A stretch of DNA of 64,000 nucleotides from RPQJ01 sp963754125 (lineage in GTDB: Bacteria; Pseudomonadota; Gammaproteobacteria; Steroidobacterales; Steroidobacteraceae): contig CAVWEX010000014.1 in the NCBI GenBank assembly GCA_963754125.1, positions 372,001 to 436,000 on the forward strand. Direction: 5' to 3'. Both the position numbers and the translations under genes were made by a program. Positions 9,801 to 17,531 of the stretch are shown here, piece by piece (position 1 is the first letter of the stretch; the number at the start of each line of letters is the position of its first letter). The notes beneath the pieces were generated by a model. That model had not been told where the DNA came from. It made no database searches and saw only the letters and a program-made list of their open reading frames with translations.

Positions 9801-10308
9801 CGAACAGCGAGCCGCGGATGGCGAACTCGCCGGGGGCCGCCACCTGCGGCACGCTGGTGTAGCCGGCCGCCGTCAGGCGGGCGCGGAATGCCTCGAGGTC
9901 GAGCTCGGCGCCCACCTCGAGCACGAAGGCGTGGCCGTCCACGAAGCTGCGCGGCGGCAGCCGCTGCAACGACGTGGGCAGGTCGGCGACGACGATGCCG
10001 GTCGCGAGGCCGGGCAGCCGCGAGAGCGTGCGCAGTCGCTGGGAGATGATGTCCGGGTGCGGCGAGAACTGGTCGTAGGGCAGGGTCTCGTAGTCCGGGA
10101 AGGCGAGCACCGGGAGCGATGGCGTCGCGAAGAAGCGCAGCTCGTCTTCGAGCCGCGCCACCTCGGCGGCGTTTCGCGCGATCACGAGCAGGGGCCGCGC
10201 GAGACGTTCTGCCGCGCGAGCAAGGTAGAGGCCGGTGGCGGCGCCGGCGAGGCCCCGCCATAGCACCCGCGGCCGCTGGTCCGTCGGCAGGATCGGAAGA
10301 TCAGACAT
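6850..10308 (-). CDS. mfd: Transcription-repair coupling factor Mfd
   Basis: Mfd recognises RNA polymerase stalled at DNA lesions, displaces it and recruits UvrA. The intact 1152-residue frame equals the usual length (1148 in E. coli). It has the UvrB-like N-terminus (PVLAFPDYETLPYDQFSPH, IRGSLFDVFP), the RNA-polymerase interaction domain (LRPGAAVVHEDYGVGRYLGL), the translocase motifs (DRVVCGDVGFGKTEVALRAAF Walker A, LLIVDEEHRFGV DEEH box, TLTATPIPRTLNMAL) and the TRCF C-terminus. It begins at the ATG at 10308. A six-base inverted repeat lies just upstream (10333-10346). The stop abuts the truncated alternative oxidase. Confidence 0.97.
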   Translation of the reverse strand: MSDLPILPTDQRPRVLWRGLAGAATGLYLARAAERLARPLLVIARNAAEVARLEDELRFFATPSLPVLAFPDYETLPYDQFSPHPDIISQRLRTLSRLPGLATGIVVADLPTSLQRLPPRSFVDGHAFVLEVGAELDLEAFRARLTAAGYTSVPQVAAPGEFAIRGSLFDVFPMGSEAPLRIDLFDRQVDSIRSFDADTQRSSERLTRLELLPAREFSLAPESIRDFRRRYRTRFEGDLTRMPLYRDVGEGLAPAGIEYYLPLFFEATSSLFDYLPDGAVVALAADHEAGLADAWRTVESRHEERSYDIEHPVLAPAELCLPPAEWLAAAGARGQLLLGGAGAGEPGAGIEAVDLGTSEAPVARLDARREETIRAFAERLASHPGRVLLAAESPGRRELLFDLLRPFGVEPRIVSGWHEFLAGDAPVAVTVAPLASGVVLADPPVTLYAEEQLFGDRARQERRRRRSDRDPARIIQQLADLRPGAAVVHEDYGVGRYLGLTTMDAGGLPAEFLVLEYAEGDKLYVPVQALERISRYTGAPAESAPLHKLGSEQWSKARARAAARIRDAAAELLDVYSRRATRPGHAFAVDEPQLHAFEAGFPFEETADQAGAIEQVLDDLRSPRPMDRVVCGDVGFGKTEVALRAAFVAVQGGRQVAVLVPTTLLAQQHHQTFADRFADWPIKVELLSRFRGDAQAKGVLAGLADGKVDIVIGTHRLLQSGVRFKDLGLLIVDEEHRFGVRDKERLKALRAEVDVLTLTATPIPRTLNMALGGLRDLSLITTAPAARLSIKTFVSEWNASVVRDACLRELRRGGQVYFVHNAVETIEAMAQQLAELVPEARVVIGHGQMRERDLEQVMLDFYHRRANLLLCTTIIESGIDVPTANTIIIDRADRFGLAQLHQLRGRVGRSHHQAYAYLITPPKNAMTSDAKKRLEAIESLEDLGAGFVLATHDLEIRGAGELLGEGQSGQIQEIGFALYMELLERAVAALRAGKSPELERPLHHGPEIDLHVPALLPEAYLPDVHARLVLYKRISAVAAEAELDDLQAETVDRFGLLPEAAKNLFRIARLRAAAARLGIERLDVAPAGGSVTFAESTPVDPGALILLVQRSARAMRFDGPSKLRFAGRHEEPEQRFVAAGRLLDSLDSCLPK

Positions 10309-10382
10309 TATGTTAAACAGTAACTTAAGAGCAGATCCAAGGATCTACTCGAAGTGATTGATCGACCGAAAGAAGCGTCGAG

Positions 10383-10679
10383 TCAGGGCGTGGCGGGTGC
10401 AGCGCGCCGGCCCACGGCATGGACCACGTGGGAATACTCGAAGAACACCACGAACGACGGGTACACCCAGCGGGTGATCGGCGGCTGCCCGACGGCAGGG
10501 TAGCGTTCGGTCGGCGCGCCGAAGCGTGCCTCGACCTCGCCCATGCTCGTGCCGCGGCTCGGCGTCGCGACCGCGGCGCGTGCCGGCGGAGGCTCGACCA
10601 TCTGCAGCTCCTGGGCATGCGACCCGACGCACCCCAGTCCGCAGGCGATTCCGATCGCGGCCACGACGGCATTGCGCAT
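10383..10679 (-). CDS. Small exported protein of unknown function, BamE/SmpA-like motif
   Basis: The 98-residue protein begins with a signal peptide (MRNAVVAAIGIACGLGCVGSHA). A central segment, RGTSMGEVEARFGAPTERYPAVGQPPITRWVYPSF split over residues ~42-76, resembles the 'G-M-x-E-V-x-x-x-x-G-x-P' repeat of BamE/SmpA/OmlA-type periplasmic proteins, and is followed by VVFFEYSHVVHAV. It is on the same strand as mfd, 74 bases upstream of its start, and diverges from the lol operon. I infer a periplasmic or outer-membrane role; the family assignment is tentative. Confidence 0.6.
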   Translation of the reverse strand: MRNAVVAAIGIACGLGCVGSHAQELQMVEPPPARAAVATPSRGTSMGEVEARFGAPTERYPAVGQPPITRWVYPSFVVFFEYSHVVHAVGRRAAPATP

Positions 10680-10835
10680 GATTCCGATCTCCGCAGGAAA
10701 GGCGGCGCGATATTAGCACCGGGGGAGGGTCGCAGACGTGACGTGCCGCCGGGTTTGCCAACGTGCAATGCAGCCCGGTGGCGGGTAGCCTTGCCGCCCT
10801 TCGCCCGCGCCCCTGTGAGCCCCTGCCGGATCCCG

Positions 10836-12084
10836 ATGTTCCATCCGCTGCCCATCTTCGTCGGCCTGCGCTACGTCCGGACCCGGCGACAGGGTTTCTT
10901 CGTCTCGTTCATCTCTTGGGTTTCCATGCTGGGTGTGGCGGTCGGGGTGACCGCGCTCATCACGATCATCTCGGTGATGAACGGCTTCGAGGGCGAGCTG
11001 CGCAGCCGACTCGTGGCCCTCACCGCGCACGCGACCCTCGAGGCGCCGCGCATGGCCGGGACCGACTGGGACGCCGTCGCGGCGCGCGTCCGCGCGGTCC
11101 CCGGGGTCTCCGGGGTGGCGCCGTTCGTCGACGTGCAGGCGATGGTGGGCCGGGCCGGTCACCTGCAGCCGGTGTTGCTGCACGGCCTCGACCCGGCGGT
11201 CGAGACCGAGGTCTCGACGGTCGAGCGGCACCTCGTCGCGGGACGGCTCGCCGAACTCGTGCCCGGCGAGCGGCGCATCGTGCTCGGCCGCGTGCTCGCC
11301 TGGCAGCTCGGTGCGGAGGTCGGCGACGAGCTCACGGTCATGGTGCCGGGTCGCGAGCTGCTCGAGTCGGGCGGCCGCCCGAAGCTGCAGACCTTCACCG
11401 TGTCCGGGGTGTTCGAGGTGGGCCTGCAGGAACACGATGCCTCGCTCGCGCTCGTTGCGCTCGAGGACGCGGCCGCGCTGGCGGGGCGCGGCGCCGGGCC
11501 GGCCGGGCTGCGCCTGCGCTTCGATCGAGGTGATGGCCGCGCCGGCACGCGCGGCCCGCGCCGCCGCCGCGGCGGGCGGCGGTGTCACGGTGCGCGACTG
11601 GACGCAGGAGCACGCCGCGTACTTCCGCGCGATCCGCATCGAGAAGACCATGATGAGCCTGATCCTGATGCTGGTCGTGGCGGTGGCGGCCTTCAACATC
11701 GTGGCGGCCCTCGTCATGGTGGTGAACGAGAAGCGCTCGGACATCGCGATCCTGCGCACGCTCGGGCTCGCGCGCGGCGGCGTGGTCGGCGCCTTCTTCA
11801 CCCAGGGGGTCGTCATCGGCGCCATCGGCACGCTGATCGGGGTCGCGCTCGGGGTGCTGGTCGCCCTGAACGTGGGCACCATCGTGCCGGTGCTCGAGCG
11901 GCTCTTCGGCTTCCACGTCATGGACCCGACGGTGTACTACATCACCGAGATCCCCTCGGAGGTCCGGGTCGGCCAGGTGGCCACGATCGGTCTCATCGCG
12001 TTCGCGCTCACGGTGCTCGCGACGATCTACCCCGCGCTGCGCGGGGCGGCCACCGAGCCCGCCGAGGCGCTGCGGTACGAATGA
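10836..12084 (+). CDS. lolC: Lipoprotein-releasing ABC transporter permease LolC/LolE family (first copy), frame broken at ~11523
   Basis: LolC and LolE are inner-membrane permeases which, with the ATPase LolD, extract mature lipoproteins and pass them to LolA. The N-terminus FVGLRYVRTRRQGFFVSFISWVSMLGV with the first membrane helix, the SVMNGFEGELR motif, a periplasmic domain and three C-terminal helices are all present. The frame breaks at ~11523 (RLRF then IEVMAAPARA one frame on); removing one base, such as G11523, gives ~415 residues, the family length. The stop TGA at 12082-12084 overlaps the next start. Which paralogue is LolC and which LolE is assumed from order. Confidence 0.85.
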
Positions 12085-13342
12085 TGAGCGGCGTGCCCTA
12101 CGAGCTTCGGATCGGCCGGCGTTACCTGCGCTCCACCGGCAACCGCTTCCTGTCGTTCATCTCGCTCATGTCCATGCTGGGCGTGGCCATCGGCGTGGCC
12201 GTGCTGATCGTGGTGCTCTCCGTGATGAACGGCTTCGAGCGCGAACTGCGCACGCGCATCCTGAGCGTGACCTCGCACGCCACGGTGACGGGCTTCAACG
12301 GCGGCCTCGACGACTGGCCGGCGCTGCGCGAGCGAGCGCTCGCGCACCCCGAGGTGCGGGCGGTGGCGCCCTACCTCGAGGGCGAGGCGCTCGCGATCGG
12401 CGAGGGCGCGGACGGCGCCTCGACCGCGCTCGAGGTGCGCGGCGTGGATCCGGCGCTCGAGGCCGCAGGTGTCGGCGATCGGTGAGCGCATGCGCAGCGG
12501 CGCGCTCGCCGTGCTGGAGCCCGGCGCCTATCGCGTGCTGCTCGGCGCGGAGGTCGCGACACGGCTCGGCGTCGCGGAGGGCGACACCGTGGTGCTCGCG
12601 ATCGCGCAGGGCAACGTCACGCCGGCGGGCGTCGTGCCACGCATGCGCCGCTTCACGGTGGGCGGGGTCTTCTACTCGGGCATGTACGAGATCGACAACG
12701 GCCTCGCACTGGTGCACCTCGCCGACGCCGCGCGCCTGCTGCGCACGGGTTTCGATGCCAGCGGCCTCAGGCTCGCGGTGCACGACCCGCTGCGCGCGCC
12801 CTCGGTGGCGCGGGCGGTGGCCGAGGATCTCGGGGGCGGCTTCTGGGTGGAGGACTGGACGCAGCGCCATGCGAACTTCTTCCGTTCCATCGAGCTCACC
12901 AAGCGCATGATGTTCTTCATCCTGCTGCTGGTGGTGGCCGTCGCGGCCTTCAACATCGTCTCCACGCTGGTGATGGCGGTGAAGGACAAGCAGCCCGACA
13001 TCGCCATCCTGCGCACGCTCGGCGCGCGGCCGGGCAGCATCCTCGCCGTGTTCGCGACGCAGGGCACGGTGATCGGGCTGCTCGGCACGCTCGGCGGCGT
13101 GGCGCTCGGCGTCGCGCTGTCGCTCAACCTCGAGCGGCTGGTGCACGGCCTCGAGCGGCTGGTGGGCACGCGCTTCATGGACGCAAGCGTCTACCTGATG
13201 AGCGACCTGCCGGCGACAGTCCTACCCGCGCGACGTCGCGCTGATCGCGGCCACGGCGTTCGTGCTGTGCTGCCTCTCGACGCTGTATCCCGCCTGGCGG
13301 GCGGCGCGCACCCACCCGGCGAGGGCCCTGCGGCATGACTGA
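12081..13342 (+). CDS. lolE: Lipoprotein-releasing ABC transporter permease LolC/LolE family (second copy), frame broken twice
   Basis: This tandem paralogue of the preceding gene shares YELRIGRRYLRS, SVMNGFERELRTRILS and VAAFNIVSTLVMAVKDK, but lacks the WVSMLGVAVGVT wording. Breaks at ~12468 (EAA then VSAIGERM) and ~13219 (LPAT then SYPRDVALIAATAF) are both +1; deleting one base each gives ~420 residues ending ALRHD. The start is one of two adjacent ATGs at 12081/12084 overlapping the previous stop, and the end overlaps lolD by eight bases. As an essential pair in most gammaproteobacteria, intact copies are expected in the real genome. Confidence 0.85.
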
Positions 13343-14018
13343 CCCGGCGACGCTCGCCTGCGAGCACGTGAGCAAGCACTTCGAGGAGGCCGGCCAGCGC
13401 CTCGAGGTGCTGCGCGACGTCAACCTCGTCGTCGAGCGCGGCGAAACGCTCGCGATCGTGGGTGCGTCGGGTTCCGGCAAGACCACGCTGCTGCAGATTC
13501 TCGGCGGGCTCGACCTGCCCACCGGCGGCACGGTGCGAATCAAGGGACAGTCGTTCGCCGATCTCCCGGACACCGCGCGCGGACGGCTGCGCAACGAGGC
13601 GCTCGGGTTCGTGTACCAGTTCCACCACCTGCTGCCCGAGTTCTCGGCGCTCGAGAACGTCGCGATGCCGCTGATGGTGCGGCGCCTGCCGGTCGCCGCG
13701 GCCGAGCGCGAGGCGCGCGCCTTCCTCGAGCGCGTCGGCCTCGGCGCGCGGCTCACCCACCGCCCGGCGCAGCTGTCGGGCGGGGAGCGGCAGCGCGCGG
13801 CGGTCGCGCGGGCACTCGTCACGCGGCCGCAGCTGGTGCTGGCCGACGAGCCCACCGGCAACCTCGACGGCGCCAACGCGCGCGGCGTGCTCGAACTGAT
13901 GCTCGAGCTCAACCGCGAGCTCGGTACCAGCCTCGTGATCGTCACGCACGCCGCCGAGATCGCGGCGCGCATGCAGCGCGTGCTGGTGCTCGAGGACGGG
14001 CAGCTGGTCCGCGGCTGA
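13335..14018 (+). CDS. lolD: Lipoprotein-releasing system ATP-binding protein LolD
   Basis: LolD hydrolyses ATP to drive lipoprotein release by LolC/LolE. The 227-residue protein has Walker A GASGSGKTTLLQ, the Q-loop in FVYQFHHLLPEFSALENV (typical of LolD), the signature LSGGERQRAAVARAL and Walker B LVLADEPTGNLD. The frame is intact. It starts at the ATG at 13335, overlapping lolE. The order here is permease-permease-ATPase, unlike the E. coli order lolC-lolD-lolE. Confidence 0.95.
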   Translation: MTDPATLACEHVSKHFEEAGQRLEVLRDVNLVVERGETLAIVGASGSGKTTLLQILGGLDLPTGGTVRIKGQSFADLPDTARGRLRNEALGFVYQFHHLLPEFSALENVAMPLMVRRLPVAAAEREARAFLERVGLGARLTHRPAQLSGGERQRAAVARALVTRPQLVLADEPTGNLDGANARGVLELMLELNRELGTSLVIVTHAAEIAARMQRVLVLEDGQLVRG

Positions 14019-14092
14019 ATCCGCTCGTTCCGGGGAGATAAGCGGCTCGCCGCGGTCATACGCCGCGCCCACGCTGTCCGTCGTCAGGACGC

Positions 14093-16378
14093 GTGGGAGT
14101 GGCGATGGTCTGGACGGCGGTGGCCTGGCTCGCGGGTGCGTGCGCACTGCTGCTGCAATCCGAGCTGCCGGGGCTGCAGACAGTCGCGCTCGTGTGCGCG
14201 GCGACCCTGCTCGCCGCAGCCGTGCTGCGACGCTGGGCCGTGCTCGGACTCGCGTTCGGCTTCACGCTCGCCTGGCAGCAGTGCGCCTTGCGCCTCGAGC
14301 AGCGGCTCGATCCGGCACTCGAGGGCGTGTCGCTCGGCCTGAGCGGCCACGTCGCCTCCGTTCCGCAGCAGGTCGGTGGGGGGCTGCGGTTCCGCCTCGC
14401 GACCGATCCGCTGCCCGGCGTGCCGCCGTTCGTGGAGCTCACCTGGTACGCGCCGCAGTGGCGCCCGCAGGCCGCCGAGCGGCTCGAGCTCGAGGTGCGG
14501 CTGCGCCGGCCGCGCGGTTTCGCCAATCCCGGCGGCAGTGATTTCGAGGCGCGACGCCTGCGCGAGGGTCTAGGCGCCACCGGCTACGTGCGCTCGGCGA
14601 CGCGGCTCGGTCGCCGCCGCGGCGACGTGGCGCGCTTCCCCGTGCTGGTCGCGCGCGATGCGATTTCCGAGGCGATCCGCACCGCCCTCGGCGAGCGGCC
14701 CGCCACCGGCATCGTCGCGGGCCTGTCGGTGGGATTGCAGGATGCATTGAGCCCTGCGCAGTGGCGCGAGCTCGCGCGCAGCGGCACCAGCCACCTGATG
14801 GCCATTTCCGGGATGCACATCGGCATGTTCGCGCTGGTCGCGGGCTGGGTGACGGCGCGGGTGCAGCGCCTGCGCCAGCGTCGCGGCACGCTCGGCGCGG
14901 CGCGCGACGCCGCGGTGGTGGCCGGCAGCCTCGCGGCACTCGCCTATGCCTCGCTCGCTGGCTGGTCGGTGCCTACGCAACGCACCGCGATCATGATCGC
15001 CATCGTCGCGATCGCACTGCGTTCGCGGCGCCGCGTCGGGTCCGCGGACGCGCTGGCCGCCGGTGCGATCGCCGTGCTGGCGATCGAGCCGCTGGCACCA
15101 CTCTCGGTGGGGTTCTGGCTGTCATTCGGAGCCGTAGCCGCGATCCTGCTGGTGACCAGCGGCCAGCTCGCACAGCCGGGCGTGGCGCGCGGATACGCGC
15201 AGTCGCAGTGGGCGGTGACCGCCGGGCTGGTGCCGGTGCTGGTCGGCAGCTTCGGCACGGTGTCACTGGTGTCGGCCGGCGTGAACTTCCTCGCGATCCC
15301 GCTCTACACGCTGGTGATCGTGCCCGCGGTGCTGCTCGCGACCACATGCGTGCTCGCAGCGCCCGGCCCAGGCGCCGTGGCGCTCGGCGGCGTCGCGTGG
15401 CTGATCGAGACCACCTGGCCGCTCATCGCCGTGCCGGCCGCATGGCCGTGGGCCACCTGGGGTGTCGCGGGTCTCGGGCCCTTCGGCTGGGCCGTGCTCG
15501 TCATCGGCGCCGTGGCGGCGCTCGCACCCCTGCCGGGGCCGGGACGGATGGCCGGGCTGCTGCTCGCAGTCGCCGCCTGTGGCTGGCGCGCCGCGGCGCC
15601 GGAATGGGGCGCAGCGCGCTTCGCGATGCTCGACGTGGGGCAGGGGCTCGCCGCGGTCGTCGAGACGCGCCACCACGTGCTCGTGTACGACGCGGGGCCG
15701 GCGTTCCGCAGCGGCAGCGATACGGGGGCGCTCGTGCTCGAGCCCTATCTTCGCCACCGCGGCCTGCGTCGCGTCGATGCACTGGTCGTGAGTCATGACG
15801 ACCTCGACCACGTCGGCGGCGTCGCTTCACTGGTGCGATCGATGCCGGTCGGGCGGCGCATCACCAGCGGGCACGCGCTCGAGGGACCCGGATCGGTCGA
15901 ACTCTGTCGTCGGGGCGGTCGATGGAGCTGGGACGGCGTGAGTTTCGAGTGGCTGCATCCGGGTCCGGACCTGCCGCCCGGGGACAACGACCGCTCCTGC
16001 GTGCTGCGCGTGCGTGTCGGGCCGCACGTGCTGCTGCTCACGGGCGACATCGAGCACCCGGCCGAGGTCGAGTTGCAGGCGCAGGGCAGCCCCGGCCGGG
16101 TGGACGTGCTGACCGTCCCGCACCACGGCAGCCGCACGTCCTCGACGCAGTCGTTCGTCGATGCGACGCAGCCGCGTTGGGCGCTGGTGCCATCCGGCCA
16201 TCGCAATCGCTGGGGCTTTCCCAAACCCGACGTCGTCGCGCGCTGGGAGGCCGCCGGCGCCACGGTGATCGTCGGGTCGGCGAGCGGCGCGATCGAGTTC
16301 GACGTGCATCCGGACCGTCCGCTGGCCGCACCGCGGCTTCATCGGCCGGCGCAGCGACGGCCCTGGCACGATCCCTGA
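14093..16378 (+). CDS. comEC: DNA internalization competence protein ComEC/Rec2
   Basis: ComEC forms the inner-membrane channel for single-stranded DNA uptake in natural transformation. The 761-residue protein has N-terminal membrane helices, the Competence domain core (ELARSGTSHLMAISGMHIGMFALVAGW), a run of hydrophobic helices to about residue 480, and a C-terminal metallo-beta-lactamase-type domain (MLDVGQGLAAVVETRHHVLVYDAGPAF; VSHDDLDHVGGVASL; LLTGDIEHPAE; VPHHGSRTSS). The annotated start is GTG at 14093; the ATG at 14105 is an equal alternative. Its place between lolD and exbB matches Pseudomonas and Xanthomonas. Presence does not prove competence. Confidence 0.93.
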   Translation: MGVAMVWTAVAWLAGACALLLQSELPGLQTVALVCAATLLAAAVLRRWAVLGLAFGFTLAWQQCALRLEQRLDPALEGVSLGLSGHVASVPQQVGGGLRFRLATDPLPGVPPFVELTWYAPQWRPQAAERLELEVRLRRPRGFANPGGSDFEARRLREGLGATGYVRSATRLGRRRGDVARFPVLVARDAISEAIRTALGERPATGIVAGLSVGLQDALSPAQWRELARSGTSHLMAISGMHIGMFALVAGWVTARVQRLRQRRGTLGAARDAAVVAGSLAALAYASLAGWSVPTQRTAIMIAIVAIALRSRRRVGSADALAAGAIAVLAIEPLAPLSVGFWLSFGAVAAILLVTSGQLAQPGVARGYAQSQWAVTAGLVPVLVGSFGTVSLVSAGVNFLAIPLYTLVIVPAVLLATTCVLAAPGPGAVALGGVAWLIETTWPLIAVPAAWPWATWGVAGLGPFGWAVLVIGAVAALAPLPGPGRMAGLLLAVAACGWRAAAPEWGAARFAMLDVGQGLAAVVETRHHVLVYDAGPAFRSGSDTGALVLEPYLRHRGLRRVDALVVSHDDLDHVGGVASLVRSMPVGRRITSGHALEGPGSVELCRRGGRWSWDGVSFEWLHPGPDLPPGDNDRSCVLRVRVGPHVLLLTGDIEHPAEVELQAQGSPGRVDVLTVPHHGSRTSSTQSFVDATQPRWALVPSGHRNRWGFPKPDVVARWEAAGATVIVGSASGAIEFDVHPDRPLAAPRLHRPAQRRPWHDP

Positions 16379-16467
16379 GTACCGCTCGCGCAGTCGCGCC
16401 GGTCGCGGCGATGCGCCGCCATGCAGTATCATCCGCGGGCGCTGGAGCAAGGGGTACGGGCCAGGAC

Positions 16468-17109
16468 ATGTTCGAAATCGTGACGGCCGGCGGCATCGTG
16501 ATGGTGCCGATCATCCTGTGCTCCATCCTGGCCGTCGCAATCACGCTCGAGCGGCTGTGGACGCTGCGCGACCAGCGCGTCGTTCCGGCCGAGCTCGCCG
16601 ACAAGGTCTGGCAGTGGGTCGAAAACCGGGCGCTGTCGGACAAGCAGGTCGCGGCCCTGCAGCAGCACTCGCCGCTCGGCAGTGTGCTCGCTGCCGGCCT
16701 CGCCAACCGCCACCGGGACCGCTCCGTGATGCTCGAGGCGATCGAGGACGCGGGCCGCCACGTGGTCCACGACCTCGAGCGCTTCCTGAATAGCCTCGGT
16801 ACGATCGCGGCGATCTCGCCGCTGCTCGGCCTGCTCGGCACGGTGACCGGCATGATCCGCACGTTCAAGGCGATCACGGTCGTAGGCGTGGGCAACCCGG
16901 CGGCCATGGCGGGCGGCATCTCGGAGGCGCTGATCACCACCGCGGCGGGCCTGCTGGTGGCCATCCCGGCACTGGTCGCCTACCGGTACCTGCGCGGTCG
17001 GGTGGACGCGCTCGTGATCCGCATGGAGAAGGAATCCATCAAGCTCGTGCAGGCGATCGACCGCGCCGGCGCGTTGCCGACGCTCACGCCGCGGGACGCC
17101 GCGGCGTGA
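16468..17109 (+). CDS. exbB: MotA/TolQ/ExbB proton-channel family protein
   Basis: ExbB-type proteins form the pentameric proton channel that, with ExbD, transmits the proton-motive force to periplasmic partners. This 213-residue protein has an N-terminal helix (IVMVPIILCSILAVAITLERLW), the conserved ISPLLGLLGTVTGMIRTFKAI and the third helix ALITTAAGLLVAIPALVAYRYL. The start is ATG at 16468. The four-base overlap with exbD implies coupling. Lying between comEC and msbA rather than near a TonB gene, its energised partner is unknown; no tonB is visible. Confidence 0.9.
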   Translation: MFEIVTAGGIVMVPIILCSILAVAITLERLWTLRDQRVVPAELADKVWQWVENRALSDKQVAALQQHSPLGSVLAAGLANRHRDRSVMLEAIEDAGRHVVHDLERFLNSLGTIAAISPLLGLLGTVTGMIRTFKAITVVGVGNPAAMAGGISEALITTAAGLLVAIPALVAYRYLRGRVDALVIRMEKESIKLVQAIDRAGALPTLTPRDAAA

Positions 17110-17531
17110 ATTTCCACCCGCGGCGCGCCGAGGAGCCCGACCTCAACCTGACGTCGCTCATCGACGTCGTGCTGCTGCTGCTGATCTTCTTCATGCTCTC
17201 GACGCGCTTCATCGACGAGGGGCGGCTGCAGTTGCGCCTGCCCGAGGCCGGCGCCGAGCCCGAGGCGGTGGAGTCCGAGACGGTCGAGATCGAGGTCACC
17301 GCGCAGGGCGGCTACCGCGTCAACGGACGCGCGCTCGCCAACAACAGTCCCGATACGCTCACGATCGCGATCGGGCGCGCAGCGGGCAGCGACCGCACGA
17401 TGCCGGTGACCATCCGCGCGGACGCCCGGGCCACGCACCAGAGCGTGGTCACGGCGATGGACGTGGCCGGCCGTGCGGGCTACCGGCAGATCAACATCGC
17501 GACGGTCCACGATGCGCAAGAAGGGCGCTAG
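17106..17531 (+). CDS. exbD: Biopolymer transport protein ExbD/TolR family
   Basis: ExbD is the single-span partner of ExbB. The 141-residue protein has a short basic N-terminus (NFHPRRAEEPDLNLTSLIDVVLLLLIFFMLST) in which the Asp of LIDVV is the conserved proton-path residue, followed by a periplasmic domain (VTAQGGYRVNGRAL, TIRADARATHQSVVTAMDVAG). The start is GTG at 17106 overlapping the exbB stop; its end overlaps the msbA start by 20 bases. Confidence 0.92.
   Translation: MNFHPRRAEEPDLNLTSLIDVVLLLLIFFMLSTRFIDEGRLQLRLPEAGAEPEAVESETVEIEVTAQGGYRVNGRALANNSPDTLTIAIGRAAGSDRTMPVTIRADARATHQSVVTAMDVAGRAGYRQINIATVHDAQEGR

Noticed and set aside
6850..10308. Long plus-strand open frames opposite mfd (for example 8524-10263)
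   Set aside because: They are antisense shadows of mfd with no start signals and no recognisable domain.
15977..15990. Another copy of the dnaE2 repeat suggested by GGGGACA in comEC
   Set aside because: The match does not extend beyond seven bases and lies in a conserved part of comEC.
16468..17531. TolQ-TolR of the Tol-Pal system
   Set aside because: No tolA, tolB, pal or ybgC nearby; the place between comEC and msbA is that of the separate ExbB/ExbD-like pair.
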